From Massospora cicadina (taxonomy: Eukaryota; Entomophthoromycota; Entomophthoromycetes; Entomophthorales; Entomophthoraceae), in assembly GCA_022478985.1 (NCBI GenBank), contig JAKSZP010002679.1:124001-188000 (forward strand): 64,000 bases of DNA. The letters are read 5' to 3'. How positions within the stretch are numbered: position 1 is the first letter of the stretch; each line of letters starts with the position of its first letter. The notes beneath the pieces were generated by a model. It searched no databases. It was given only the letters and a program-made list of their open reading frames with translations, and was not told the origin of the DNA. Below, piece after piece: positions 11,798 to 22,833 of this stretch. The position numbers were made by a program, and so were the translations under genes.

Positions 11798-14032
11798 CAC
11801 CACCCCCAACCTGGAGCTACTCCAACTAGCGCCAGTTCACCTGATCGCACTTCTGCAACCTGAACGCCTAACAGCTCTGTGTGCGCTGCCTCCCACCAAC
11901 CCGCTGGGCCCCCTCCAACCAAGGAGGTCATTACCCACGCTGTTTTAATGGCGTCTGCTCAGTTGAATACAACTCAGCCCATCCAGACATTCACCTCCCC
12001 CATTGTGTCAGCTAATTCAGCCCCATCTATTATTGCTGACACTGTGTTTCCGGCTCCCTCCATGAGGGGCGATACCCAGCTACCTGGCCCCCAAATCCTC
12101 AGATGTAAGGTTGGATTAGCCGCACATTCTGGTTCACTAAGCACCAAATTGAGGATTCAAATGGTTCGGATTTTGGAACTTACAATCTTCCCAATGGGGA
12201 TTTAAATGGTTCAGATTTTGGAACTTCACACCAGTTCCAATCTCACCCGTCCCATTTAAATTCCATAATCACTAAGCACTTCTCAAGTCGGCACTTTATC
12301 TCAATATGCTGAAAACGACTAATTCACCAATCAGCCAGTGAGTTTTGCCCACGAAATCACAGCAAATACTCGGGCTGAATTTACCCAAATAGATTGGGAT
12401 GGTGATGAAACATCTCCCTCCTCCCAACTGGCTGGAGTTAATTCCAATCTGGATGGGCCTCCCCAATTTAGCGAGGCCCAACAAACCGCCCCTCAATTTA
12501 ATATGACGCCAGCAACTGCTGTAACATTCCAGAAACAAGGGAACTCCGCAAACTTGTCCAAACCACCAGCTCACACTCAACCTGCAATTGCAGCCCAAAG
12601 CAAACACAAACGCACCAAAGGAGCCACTGGGGCGTGGCAAAAACCTCTGGCACCAACGCTACCCAAAGCAGATCCCCGTGAAGTGGCGTTTATTGCTGAT
12701 GTTAAGAAGAAATGGGCCGAAACTAGAGCGCAAAAAGCTCTACCTCGCTCAACCCTCTCCCACGCAATTCGCCTTTATTATGGGCATAACCCTGTTGAAT
12801 TCTATACAGAGGATTACTTCTCATACTTTGCAGCGATTGCGGAGACATTCCCTATTAACACCACCATCCATGAATCAGTGGAGGGCCACTACATCGATGT
12901 GGGCTTCACTGAAGCTGCCCTTGCTGACCATGCTGCCGCCCTCCAGGTCATTATTCCACACGGATCTCTTCGCATCTCCCGCACACGCTCTCACCTGGAG
13001 AAAATTTCATGGGTTACTTTTTCCAACCTACCAACGACTGTTGATACTGAGTCTCTTAAACTGGCACTCCATCGTGGTTTAATGGAGTTTGGGTCTGTTC
13101 TTTCAGTGGACTTTAGCGTCCCCTCTTACTATGCTCCCACTCAAAGAGCTCGCACTGCTAGGGCGTCGTTCATCCCCTCCCCGACTGTATCCCGCAACAT
13201 TGAGGTTATTCCTCGTGTGGCGGTAGTTGGGGCATGCCCTGAGATCTTTTTTGTCGACCCTGATCAGGCGCGCCCCCGGTGTTCATGGTGTAACGCCCTT
13301 GGACACTTGTATAGTGGCTGCACAGCTCGAAAACAAGCCCTCTTAGCCACCACCCAGGGGCCTATACCAGGCCAAAAACGATCCCACATGGCTGCAGCAG
13401 CAATTCCACAACCCACACAATGGGTTCCCGTTCAAGACCTGTCCCCTGAGGCCTTACGCCTAGCAGTTGAAACAGCTAACCCCACTATTGGTGTGGGATA
13501 CCTTCGCGCTCATGCCCCCCTTCCAATGGGCACCCCCTCCAATCTCCCAGAGTCAACTCCCTCTCTCACCAAGCGCAAGGCATCTCCCACAGGGTGCCCC
13601 TCGTCAGCCACCCCCACTCAGGGCTCCGCGGCACCCCCACCAATCTCCACCAGCAATTAATCGCATCAACCCTCAGCTCCCAATGGAGCTATGCCCACCA
13701 GCATGGACTGGCAACTCGCGGCCTGCGGTAGAAGTGCCACCTCAAAGAGTCCTACCCCAACCCCACAGTCCATTTCGCGCGGATCCTTTGCAGTGTTGGA
13801 GGAAGTGAATATGGACTCAGACTCATCAAATGGGGACACCGCGGAGGTCACCATTGAGCACCCTCAGGTCCTTCCCCTGCAACGGAGCGGGGGCAGCATC
13901 CTAGGCTGGCTTACTGGGTCCTCCGCCCCCCACCCTCTCCTTCCCCTCAGAACCCTCGACGCTCCTCACGGATTGCAGCTAATAGTCAAGCTAAAGGACT
14001 CAAAACTAGCCGCCTCACAGCAGCAGGTTTAA
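11798..14032 (+). pseudogene. LINE-2 ORF1 (gag-like, CCHC)
   Basis: Nucleic-acid-binding ORF1. The frame is open from the left junction, with an ATG lying in the target duplication at 11792, and passes a TGA near 11864. A Pro/Thr/Ser-rich N-terminal part follows to about 12200. The main open stretch runs from 12338 (GTG codon; an in-frame TAA sits just upstream at 12320) to 13660, 440 codons. A CX2CX4HX4C knuckle (CSWCNALGHLYSGC) lies at 13280-13321. A tail rich in Ser and Pro continues in another frame to 14032 (SFAVLEEVNMDSDSSNG). A short RRM-like fold before the knuckle is possible but not demonstrated. Confidence 0.82.
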
Positions 14033-14068
14033 GCGCTGGCAACCCCCAGGACATGGAGGGGAACAGCT

Positions 14069-17000
14069 ATGAGTCCCCATGGCAGCACCCTGGCCCTGCA
14101 ATCCATCAACGCAAATGGGTTGCGGGACTTTAAGCGGAGAGCCCGCCTCCTCCGAAACTTCAGGTCAGCAAAAATTGACATCGCTGCTGTCCAGGAGCCC
14201 CATATCCTCCCCCACGAACAATCTGCATGGAATGAACAGTTTGGAGGCAACTCCTTCTGGACAAACCATGTCGCCCTTATTGTTTTGAATCCCCGGGTTA
14301 AAACCCATTCTTTTTCACAATATCTAGGTGGCCGCCTCATACTGGCCAAACTCACCACTCCTGACTTCTCCTTCTTCGCTGCAAGCATCTACCTGCCTAA
14401 TGCAGGTCAGGAGCAAAATCGGCTCTTGGAAGAGCTCCTCCAACTCAATCTCCCACGGAATACAGTCCTCTTAGGAGATTTCAACACAACCATAAGTCGC
14501 GTCCGTGACTCTTACCCCCTGCAGCAAAGGAACGCCCTGGATCAAGTCGCCTCCAGGATTTTCTTCGCCTGAGTGGCTTTATAGATGCGCTTCCACCCTC
14601 CGCGTCTGGCCTAGGTTGCATGACTAGGGTCCAGTATGATGGAGGAGCTTTCCAGTCAGCGTCACGCATAGATATGGCACTGATTGGCCCCCTGCTAATT
14701 GGCCGCATCTCCTCTCCCATCTCTCGTGACAACCATCTGAGTGATCACAGGTCACTCACCGTTGTCCTCACCACCACACTTAGACCGTCGCGTAGGTTCT
14801 GGCCTAGGGTTGCCCCAGCTCTTCTCAACAACCCCTTCACTAAGGAGAAGCTGTCTATGACCATCCGGGAGACTCTCACCTCCCCCCACCCCACCTGCTT
14901 GACCACAAGGCTAGATGGGCGGTGACCAAGGAGGGCATCACCCGCGTTGCTTACAACTGTGCCAAAGCCCAGATGACTGCAGCTCGCGCCAGAGTCAAAA
15001 GGGCGGAAGCCAGAATCAGACATCTAGAGCGAAACTGACAGCCTACGCCCTCTCCCAGATGGTTGGAAGACTGGGAAGCGGCGCAGGAAGCACTCCGCTT
15101 GGAGCTCACACTGAAGGAAGAACGGGCAGCAAACTTTACAACATCTCGTTACTATGCTCAATGGGAACGCCCCACCCGCTTCTTCTTTCAGAAACAGAAA
15201 GCCCGGTCAACAGCGCAGGATATTACTGCACTGAAGATTGGCACTACAACCACTTCAGACAAGGAGGAAATCACGCAGGAACTACACCGCTTCTACTCCA
15301 GCCTCTTCCATGCCACCCAGGTGGACCCATCGGACATCCAAGACTTCCTGTGGCGGGCTCCAGAGCCGCCCATTGACCCACGGGCTGATGAGGCTCTACT
15401 GGCGCCTATTTCCATCCAGGAGGTGATGGAAACCCTTCTGAAATCCCCACGGCTTAAAGCCCCAGGCCCAGACGGAATACCCTTTGAGGTGTACCTTCTG
15501 GAACCTGCAGTGATAGCCAGAACCCTCCGCGACCTCTTCGCTGCACTCTTGGTGAATGGCGAGGTCCTCCCCGACTCCAGAGGCTCAATCACGACCCTCA
15601 TTCACAAGAAGTCAGACCGTGAGAACCTGGCGAACTGGCGCCCCATAGCGTTGATCAACACAGACCACAAGCTCTTCACGAAGCTTCTGGCCAACCGCAT
15701 CACCAAATGGGTGTCACCTCGCCTCTCCCCATCCCAGCACGGTTTTATTCCGGGGAGGTCGTTATGGGACAACTATAATGACCTTCACGTAATTTTGACT
15801 GCTAACTCTCGTAAGGTGAATGGCTTTGTGGCTCTCCTGGATATGGAGAAAGCATATGATCGGGTAGCCTGGAAGTATATTGATGCTTCCCTGGCCCGCT
15901 TCCATCTCCCACCCGCAGCTAGGCGCTGGATATCAGCGCTCTATGACCAGCTCCACACCAGAGTCCTGGCGCCAATGGGTTTCACAGTGGCAGTACCAGT
16001 TGGACAAGGTCTCCGGCAAGGGGACCCCCTGAGCCCTATCCTTTTTAACATCACCCTTGACCCCCTCTTGGCCTCCTTACAGGACAAGCTAACAGGGATT
16101 CTGGTCCCAGGTAAAGCCCCCACACGCACCATGTAATTTGCAGATGACACTGCCATTGCATTTGGCTGCCCTGGGGATGTTGCCCTCGCTGCTGTGACCA
16201 TTGAGAGGTACACCAAGGCGTCCAACGCCATGGTCAACACCTCCAAGACAACAGTTGTGCAGGTCGGCTCCCCCACCTTCCCCCCACCATTTGGTATTGA
16301 ACCTGAGCGCGGTACCTTCCGTCACCTGGGCGTTCTCACCAACCAACAAGGAGTTGCGCTAAAAGACAATGAGGACTTGCTCCTTGCAGCAGTTAACTCC
16401 AGGATTGCCAGCTGGAACCGGTGGCACATCACCCCCAGGGTCGAGCTCTAATGGCCAATGTGTTCCTTCTCTCCAAAGTCTGGTTCCTAGCGCACGTCTG
16501 CCCATTCACAGATGCCTTTTATACGCGGCTCAATTTACTCCTCCGCTGTTGGATCTGGGGCTCAAACCATCCACCAATGGCCCTCTCAACCATTTCCCGA
16601 CCCTGCAATGAAGGGGGCCTAGGGCTTCTGGACACGCGATCCCACGCCACCACAATCTTCCTGAAGTTCCTATGGCCGATTGTCTGCTGGGACGCGACCC
16701 CCATGCCCCAATGGGCGCCCGCCCTCCGCCAGTCAGTGTCAGCAGCTCTGGGTCTTCCTAGAGCATCTCTGACCTCATTAGGGGAGTGGCTCACAAACCA
16801 CCCAGGCCATCGCCTAAAACCATCCTCATCCCCCTACTGGAACCAGGCTCTCCTTGCCCTGAAACGAGTAGGCGCGCGGATCCACCATGCCTTCCCATAC
16901 AGAAGGGAAGGCCCTGGCCTCAGCCCACGTCGCCATGCAATTGTGCACAATGGACAAGTTGTCACAACTCGCCTCAACCCCCAAGATCATCCTCCCATCC

Positions 17001-17325
17001 GCCCAAGACTCCTTGAGCTCCTCCCTCCCTCCGTGAGATTTGACCTTAAGGAATTGTGGAAGGACGTCTATCACCCCATCCTGTCAGCAAAGGTGTCCAA
17101 CACCTTATGGAGGGTGCTCCACTGTTCATACAGGACAGGGGACCGGACTGGCCCTACCTTCCAGCACCGAAGCTGCCCCCGCTGTGTGGAGCCTATTGAC
17201 TCCCACCTCCATCGTTTTTTCACCTGTCCAGGTGTCGCCGCATTTTGGCCAAAGGCCCGCGAGCTCCTCCATGCTCAGCCCTGGTCTGGACACCCTGTGA
17301 AAGACTTATGTTTGACAGACATTGC
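14069..17325 (+). pseudogene. LINE-2 ORF2 (endonuclease-RT)
   Basis: Endonuclease at 14069-14760 (SINANGLRDF, AAVQEPH, NTVLLGDFNTT, NHLSDHRS near 14732). Reverse transcriptase at about 15420-16260 (APGPDGIPFEVY, NWRPIALINTDHK, SQHGFIPGRS, LDMEKAYDR, QGLRQGDPLSP, FADD near 16136 preceded directly by a TAA). C-terminal zinc knuckle near 17175-17230 (CPRCVEPIDSHLHRFFTC). Frame breaks lie near 14570, 14920, 16136 and 16450. The frame is still open at 17325 and reads on into the LTR, so the true C-terminus is missing. Confidence 0.88.
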
Positions 17326-17428
17326 AATATATTATACAATGCAAACGAAGTGCACAAGAAAAGAATTTTGCAGTAAAAAGATTACTAGGGTTGTTTGCCA
17401 GTTTTTAATCCTTCAGTAAATTTTTACA
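17326..17428 (+). repeat. LINE-2 right target duplication and end of G-B 5' LTR
   Basis: Positions 17326-17344 repeat the 19-mer of 11779-11797. The LTR then runs to TTTTTACA at 17428, the same terminus as in both G-C LTRs. Confidence 0.9.
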
Positions 17429-17431
17429 AGT

Positions 17432-17449
17432 TGGTACTCACTACAGGGG
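17432..17449 (+). promoter_or_regulatory. G-B primer-binding site
   Basis: TGGTACTCACTACAGGGG begins three bases after the LTR end. It differs by one base from the PBS of G-C and E5 (TGGTGCTCACTACAGGGG). The TGG start matches the CCA end expected of a priming tRNA; which tRNA cannot be told from the window. Confidence 0.75.
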
Positions 17450-18300
17450 TAATTGAGTTGAAGAAACTATAAAAATGTCATATGAAGATGTTTCCAATCT
17501 TGGAAATAAGTTACTGAGGAAAATAACGAAGACAGAACGTGAAGTGTATCAAGTTCATTGGCATTCATCAGGCTCATAAGTGGAGCTCCACGTGAAGCAA
17601 ATTGAAGATACTCAAGCTCAGGGAAAAGGACTTGCAGCCTAGATATGTAATTATCTAGAGCTGCAAGAAAATTAATTCCACTGGACATCTACTTAAGATG
17701 AAGATTATCAGAAGGGCCAACTTGGGTTGAAATTGGGTCCGCTTTAAATAGTTCTGAGTAGTGAGTGTTTAGATGAAACATTGAATGAAATAGGAAGAAA
17801 TCAATATGGAGAATTGGATTGCCATACCAATGAAGATATGAATCCAAAACAGGAAATGATTATTAAAGATAATGGAGAAAATCATTTTTTGATTCAATAA
17901 CACTCAACCAATGATCAGAAGTTACTGGAGACAAGTTCATCAATTTAGGAGAAATTGGATGAAGCTAACGAGGCCAGAAAGACCTGTGTAATTAAAGATG
18001 GCAATGCATGCCAAAAATCGTTTTCAGAAGAAAAAACGATCTGGACAATCAGACAGAACTGTTGGCTAATGAGATACAAGGATCCAAAGCATCAGTTGCT
18101 GAGATAAGAGATGAAATTAGGACCTGTTAGATGAATAACCGGTTTGGATCAAGGGCTAATTTTCAAGAGTATTTTTAAAGTCGGCAAGAGTAGCCTATAT
18201 GTGAAGAGACAGCGTTGCTGGTCATATAGTGAAGAAGGTCAACACTAATTGGAAGTAGTGAGCCAAAGAGAATATAGTTGCAATGTTCCCAGCGGACCTC
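17450..18300 (+). pseudogene. G-B gag remnant (coiled-coil-like)
   Basis: Directly after the PBS and in the position of gag. A frame beginning MSYEDVSNLGNKLL near 17476 reads as a charged, helix-rich protein broken by about ten stops (pieces such as EKLDEANEARKTC). Sequence similarity to the gag of G-C is not obvious, although that protein is also helical at its start. There is no zinc knuckle here. Assigned by position and composition only. Confidence 0.4.
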
Positions 18301-18332
18301 TGAACTATTAAATGGTTATGTTCTGAGATTTT

Positions 18333-18362
18333 GGTTAAGTCCTAGAAGAGGACCACTAAACC
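18333..18362. repeat. inverted-repeat unit of G-B (gag-proximal copy)
   Basis: The 30-bp unit starts ggttaagtcc and ends ggaccactaaacc around a short A-rich loop. It matches the units found after pol in G-C (21357-21425) and G-B (34083-34149). Here it lies before the RT gene, an unexpected place. Confidence 0.6.
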
Positions 18363-18388
18363 AAATGGTTAGTTGAATCTTAAGGGGA

Positions 18389-19546
18389 TGTTGGGATATT
18401 TGCCCATATTCCCAGCCTGCTAGATTACCTGGTATTTCTAGGGGAAGGATTCCCTAAGGCGAAGTGAATTGGAAATCAGTTGACCTGAATTTCGGAGGAA
18501 CTACGTTTGGGGGATTTTAGGATATTTATCTGGTCATATCTGTCAGGGATTGATCTGGATGAATACCTAATATCTCATTGGGTGGAGTGGCTGACGAAAT
18601 AAGGGCATCTGATAGTAATTAACTATCAGGTGTACCAATTGGGATTGGTTAGGCTTCATCACTGACTGATTGGGAATGTTTAATGAGTTGCAAGACAAGT
18701 GATGCCACCTGCAACTAGCGAATCAATTGGTTGCTAGCCAATTATGGATGATTAGCTTGGATCGAGAGAAAAGGTTAAGGATATGTTTCTGACTCTTTCA
18801 TTTGAGGTCTTGAGGATGTCTAATGTCAGAATCCTAGTCAGGATGGGGAAAACCATCGCTGCCAAGATGAGGAAGGGTAATATAACAGCAACGGCTGCCA
18901 TTTTATTGAAAGAGGTATCAACCAAGGGTTAGACAGCTGAATCCCCAATAAATTCCCTAGAATTCACTATAATAAAAAAACAGTAAACCACTCAAAAACA
19001 CTCAAGTAAAAAACAGGAAAATACTCACTGATTGACACAAGTTTACAGTTGGGAAAGAACTAATAAAGAACATTATTAGTTTGACTGTAGATTTGGTAAT
19101 AGTTAGACTATCAGCATCTAGCGTGAAGATTCCATCTCAAGGATATTATTGCAGAAGGCAATAATTGGTAGACTCTCAGAGAAGAGTAGAGATCTGAGCG
19201 GGGATCTAGAGATGAAGGGAACCACAGCTAAGAGATTGCTGCCAACTGTGTGTTGGGCCAAAGGGACTGTCATCAGAAGATCTTAAAAAGATCAAGTGGA
19301 TAGGATTTTAGGGAACAAATCCCTAGGAGTGCGATATTCAGTATTATCAGAAATACTGGCTGAAGCATTGGGCCTGATGATAATTTTAACTTGACTACAG
19401 ATAATAGTTGTCATACTATTATCAGATTATATATATTCTTACAACGCAAGGTGCACGATAAAACTGAACCTGTGCAGTAGAAAGATTACAGTAGAAAAAT
19501 TAGGGGTTGACCTCCAATAATCAACCCAACTTAGTAAATTTTTACA
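18389..19546 (+). repeat. G-C 5' LTR
   Basis: 1158 bp, TGTTGGGATATTTGCC to TTTTTACA. It is nearly identical to 23357-24500 and clearly related to the G-B LTRs. Confidence 0.95.
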
Positions 19547-19549
19547 AGT

Positions 19550-19567
19550 TGGTGCTCACTACAGGGG
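19550..19567 (+). promoter_or_regulatory. G-C primer-binding site
   Basis: TGGTGCTCACTACAGGGG lies three bases after the LTR. The same PBS is used by E5 and, with changes, by G-B, G-D and E6. Confidence 0.8.
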
Positions 19568-19593
19568 TAGTTGAGTAGAAGAATTAATCCAGG

Positions 19594-20800
19594 ATGTTGT
19601 ACAAAGAGGAAATGCATAGTTTGTGGACTGAGATTGCCACAGTGAACCAGAATGCTTTAAACTCTGCAGACCACCAGGAGTTTGCAGCCTTGGAGGAACG
19701 AGTAAACAAGGTAGAGGAAGGATTTGACAACGTAGCCAACTTCAGGAAAGAGTTACTTGGCAAAGTAAACTCGTTAAAGAAGAAAGAAGGAGACCTCATC
19801 TGGGAGGTCCTATTTCTGAAAATGGAATGTGAAGCGGATTGCATTCATTTGAGAAAATTTGGTGTGGACGTTGAGAAGTTATTAGGAGAAGTAGAGAGAT
19901 TGAAAGCACACAGAAGTGCAAGCAAGTCAGATGCAGCCAATGATGTCAAAGAAGGAAGTCTTCAAATGATTTTGGGAAAACAAATACCCCAAGAAATATG
20001 CCACCTGCATTCAATGCTATTTTGGAGATGATGCCCAATGCCACTCCACAAGTAAACTGAATAACTGAACTGAGGGGGTCAGCCCAAACTGACTCAGAGG
20101 AATTTAGGGCAACCCCTAAATTGCCTACATTCTATCGGGATAACGCCCCAGCGTTTTTCTGACTATTTGACATGACCAGGAATGGATACGGGGATCATCA
20201 GAAGGTGTTGATGGTCATGAACTGCTTAAACACAGATTGTCAGAATCTGGTGTTACCCCACCTGGAGAGAGACAGATGGTCTTATGATGAGGCTAAGGCA
20301 GCAATAATGAAGGAATTTTGCAGTCCAACCCGCATGTCAAAATGCAAGCAAGACTTTATGGGAATTCAATTCCATAAAGATGAGTCCCTTGCAAGCTTCA
20401 CAGATCGATTCTACCAGGAATCACAGATCCTGGTCAGAGCAAAGGTGTTAGACGACTTTGATGCAAGAATCGCTTTGCAAGTGGCCCTTCAGCCCTATTG
20501 CAATTTGCATCAAATGATGTCTACTGTATTCGCGGCTGAGATAACTACCTCACAAATGGTAGACAATTTGAAGATTTTGTGAGCAACGTTTGATGCTCCT
20601 AATAGAAGCTTCAAGTTGAATCTGGTCCAAAGTTCAAATCCCACAAAGGGAGGCGAAGGAGCAAAGGAGACTTTTAAACAAACTGTGCTGGGGAATAATC
20701 CTGAGGATTACAATCGGTTAAACAAGAAGGAAAAGGTCTGCTTTCAGTGTGGTGGGAAAGGGCATTTCATTGCACACTGAAAAAAGCCAAAGGATTAAGT
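19594..20800 (+). pseudogene. G-C gag (coiled coil, capsid, CCHC)
   Basis: The structural protein that packages element RNA. Starting at the ATG at 19594, an N-terminal charged coiled-coil region (EERVNKVEEGFDNVANF) runs to about 20030. A capsid-like retrotransposon gag domain lies at 20120-20580 (LPTFYRDNAP, then DRFYQESQILVRAK, LQVALQPYCNL). A zinc knuckle follows at 20742-20780, reading CFQCGGKGHFIAH and then TGA, so the last zinc-binding Cys codon has become a stop. Other stops are at about 20055, 20160 and 20581. With few breaks it is the best preserved gag in the G-B/G-C family. Confidence 0.82.
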
Positions 20801-20869
20801 AATATGTTCCAGGCTAAGGAAATAGCAGCCACCAAGGATTCAGGAAAAGGTCCTGCTGTCTAGACAAGA

Positions 20870-21285
20870 AACAGTTTAGGATGGCGTAGAAACCTTTTCC
20901 TCCTTATGTGATGAACGAAGAAATAGATATTAGCGATCTGTTCATGGATGACGAGCAGGATCCAATATATCAAGTGGTCAACATGGACATAAACTCTGTA
21001 ACCAGAGCTGGGGCAAAGAAGATCAACCCCAAGATAGTTCAGGAGGTTGCCCAGCCGTACGTCTGACAACTGGCAGAGAAGATTTGGACCGCCATTAGAA
21101 GAATATTGAATAGGAGAAAGAGCTGCCTATTGTAATATGCATGGTTTCAGATGAAGAAACAAGTTGGATGCGCTATGGTTGGGTCCATTTGAAGTAATTG
21201 CCAAGACAGCGACTGATGCTTATTCCATGAATGATCTCTTGGATGGAAGAGTAGTAATTCAAGTCCACTCTAGTATTTAAAGCGA
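20870..21285 (+). pseudogene. G-C pol remnant: protease leader joined to integrase tail
   Basis: From about 20890 to 21060 the reading (NEEIDISDLFMDDEQDP, then NSVTRAGAKK) looks like the segment before retropepsin. From about 21095 it is the extreme C-terminus of integrase (NMHGFR, KLDALWLGPFEVIAK, DAYSMNDLLDGR), which aligns with 33850-34015 of G-B. Between them the protease, RT, RNase H and integrase catalytic core are missing. The deletion junction lies at about 21060-21095. Confidence 0.78.
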
Positions 21286-21329
21286 TGGATTAAAAAATAA
21301 AAAAAGAGTTCCCAAAGGACCAATGAACC

Positions 21330-21530
21330 ATTAAGTTAATCATGTCCTAATGATTAGGTCAAGTCCGAAAAAAGGACCTCTGAACCAATCTAGATGGTTA
21401 AGTCTGAAAAAAGGACCTCTGAACCATAGAAAACTGGTAGGTTTAAGTGCCCAGGATCCAGTTTGGGAGAAAAGATGGACCTCTGAACTGAAACAAGGTC
21501 AAGTCCCATAGAAAAAAAATTGATAAAAGA
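21330..21530. repeat. post-pol inverted-repeat array of G-C
   Basis: Two 30-bp units at 21357-21386 and 21396-21425, period 39 bp, each GTCC-gaaaaaa-GGAC extended by GGTT and GAACC. Partial units follow to about 21530. The array separates the end of pol from the end of the oppositely oriented gene. The same array occurs in G-B at 34083-34149. Confidence 0.75.
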
Positions 21531-21650
21531 TATTGGAAAAAAATAATGTATATATGTAAAAAGCATAGATAAGCAAAAAGAAGCCAATATATATTTAAAA
21601 AATTTTATTTTTATTTGATTGTCCTTAGTGTGGGGATGATTCTGCCTATG

Positions 21651-22833
21651 TCACCTCTTGGGGGAGGGAGGATGGATTGCAGTAGGGAGGAATAGTCCGT
21701 TAAAATTGATATGTGATTGGACACTTGCAAGGGTGAGTCCTACTCAAAACCACATTTGTTGAGCTGACGCCGAGCCCTGAGAGAACGCAACTAGGGGAAG
21801 AGAAATAGATATGTCGGAGGATGCCAATCATGAAACCCTGGAGCGGGGTGGAAAACAGCAATAAAGGAAGAGGCAATCAGCAAATAACCCCAAGTAATCC
21901 CAATAAGGTACCGGCGCCAGAAGATTTGTCTTGAGTGCCTGCCAACGGGCCTCATCAAGAACACCAGACATGTGAGCCAGCAGCAAAGAAGGAATACTCG
22001 AGGGAGGTTGTCAAATAATACCCCCAATTAGCACCATCAATGGAAGATAGCGATGGGAAGCTCCAGAGAAGAGGTAGTCATGTAATGAATGGATTGCATC
22101 CTGTAAATGATGACTATGGGCTTCACAGAAGCTGAAGCTGAATGACTGATGAAAGTCAGGCGAGGCTGGAAGCTTCATTGACCAACTTCAAAGAACTTGG
22201 CTGGCAAAGTGGAGAGCATAAGTGGCAGTATCCCAATCCAGAAGGTTGTCCAGATCTGAGGGATTCAGCGCTAATGACAATGCCTCAGTGACTTGCACTC
22301 AAAGTTCAGCATAAGGGAGCTTGGTATGAATGCTGTTCCCAATTGTGAGCTCAGAAACCTATACAGCGGGTTTGTAGAATTGACCAAGTGTGAAAGGAAC
22401 TTAGGGAGCAAATCTGACCTGGCCAGGAATGAACAATCTAGAGCAGTCATCATAACCTCCAGAGCATTGACGATGATGCTCAGAGCCTCAGTGAAAGGAG
22501 CCAAATCCAGAAGAGTTTTGAAGTCCAACTTGGGGATCAACTGCATGGGAAGAGTCAGCTGAGAGTTATTCGAAATGATGGCATGCCTGGTTTCAATGGG
22601 ATTGGATACCGTTTCTGGTAACTCGATGGAAGGACTAGTTGCTTGCACCAGGCTAGGCGTATGAGTCCTGGAAGGACCATAGAAGAGGGTCTGCCGAGCA
22701 TCCCAACTCATTCGCTGGAAGAGGGGAGGTCCAAATTGGACAGATTGTTAAGAAGCTGTTGGTAGCGAGACTCCAAGTTTGACATATGAGCAGGACTAGA
22801 GGGGGGATTTCAGACTGATATAGAAGTTGACAT
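21651..22833 (-). pseudogene. antisense accessory gene of the G-B/G-C family, G-C copy
   Basis: Reads opposite to gag-pol, between integrase and the 3' LTR. The start ATG is at 22833 (MSTSI), shared with the G-B copy. Conserved blocks in order: LFYGPSRTH (near 22680), DFKTLLD, LPYAEL (near 22310), LSLALNPSDLDNLLDWDTAT, HHLQDA, QPPSSIP, HMSGVLDEA, PVPYWDYLGLFAD (near 21880), FSQGSASAQQMWF and QSHINF, ending PPSPKR then TGA at 21651. The longest open piece is 146 codons (22271-22711). Roughly 390 residues in total, with several stops and frame changes. No known family recognised and no catalytic motif seen. Substitutions between the copies are mostly conservative. Confidence 0.7.

Larger units (their letters stand above)
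11798..17325 (+). mobile_element. LINE-2: second LINE family, nested in the G-B 5' LTR
   Basis: A 5.5-kb non-LTR retrotransposon between exact 19-bp target duplications. It is richer in GC and CpG than its surroundings, which suggests a later arrival or less methylation decay. ORF1 reading frame starts at the very left junction and ORF2 runs open through the right junction, so neither a 5' UTR, a native ORF2 stop nor a 3' UTR is visible. ORFs carry a few frameshifts and stops. It is distinct in protein sequence from family 1 but has the same domain order. Confidence 0.92.

Noticed and set aside
12338..13660. The longest ORF in the window (440 codons) as a host gene
   Set aside because: It has a CCHC knuckle, is followed by endonuclease-RT, and lies between LINE-2 target duplications; it is LINE ORF1.
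21791..22027. A hydrophobic minus-strand ORF that looks like a small membrane protein
   Set aside because: It lies in a different frame from the conserved antisense gene. The G-B copy keeps the QPPSSIP/PVPYWDY frame and not this one, so it is a shadow frame.
22293..22562. A plus-strand ORF of 89 codons opposite the antisense gene
   Set aside because: I saw no sign of a matching open frame in the G-B copy, whereas the minus-strand frame is conserved over 400 residues.
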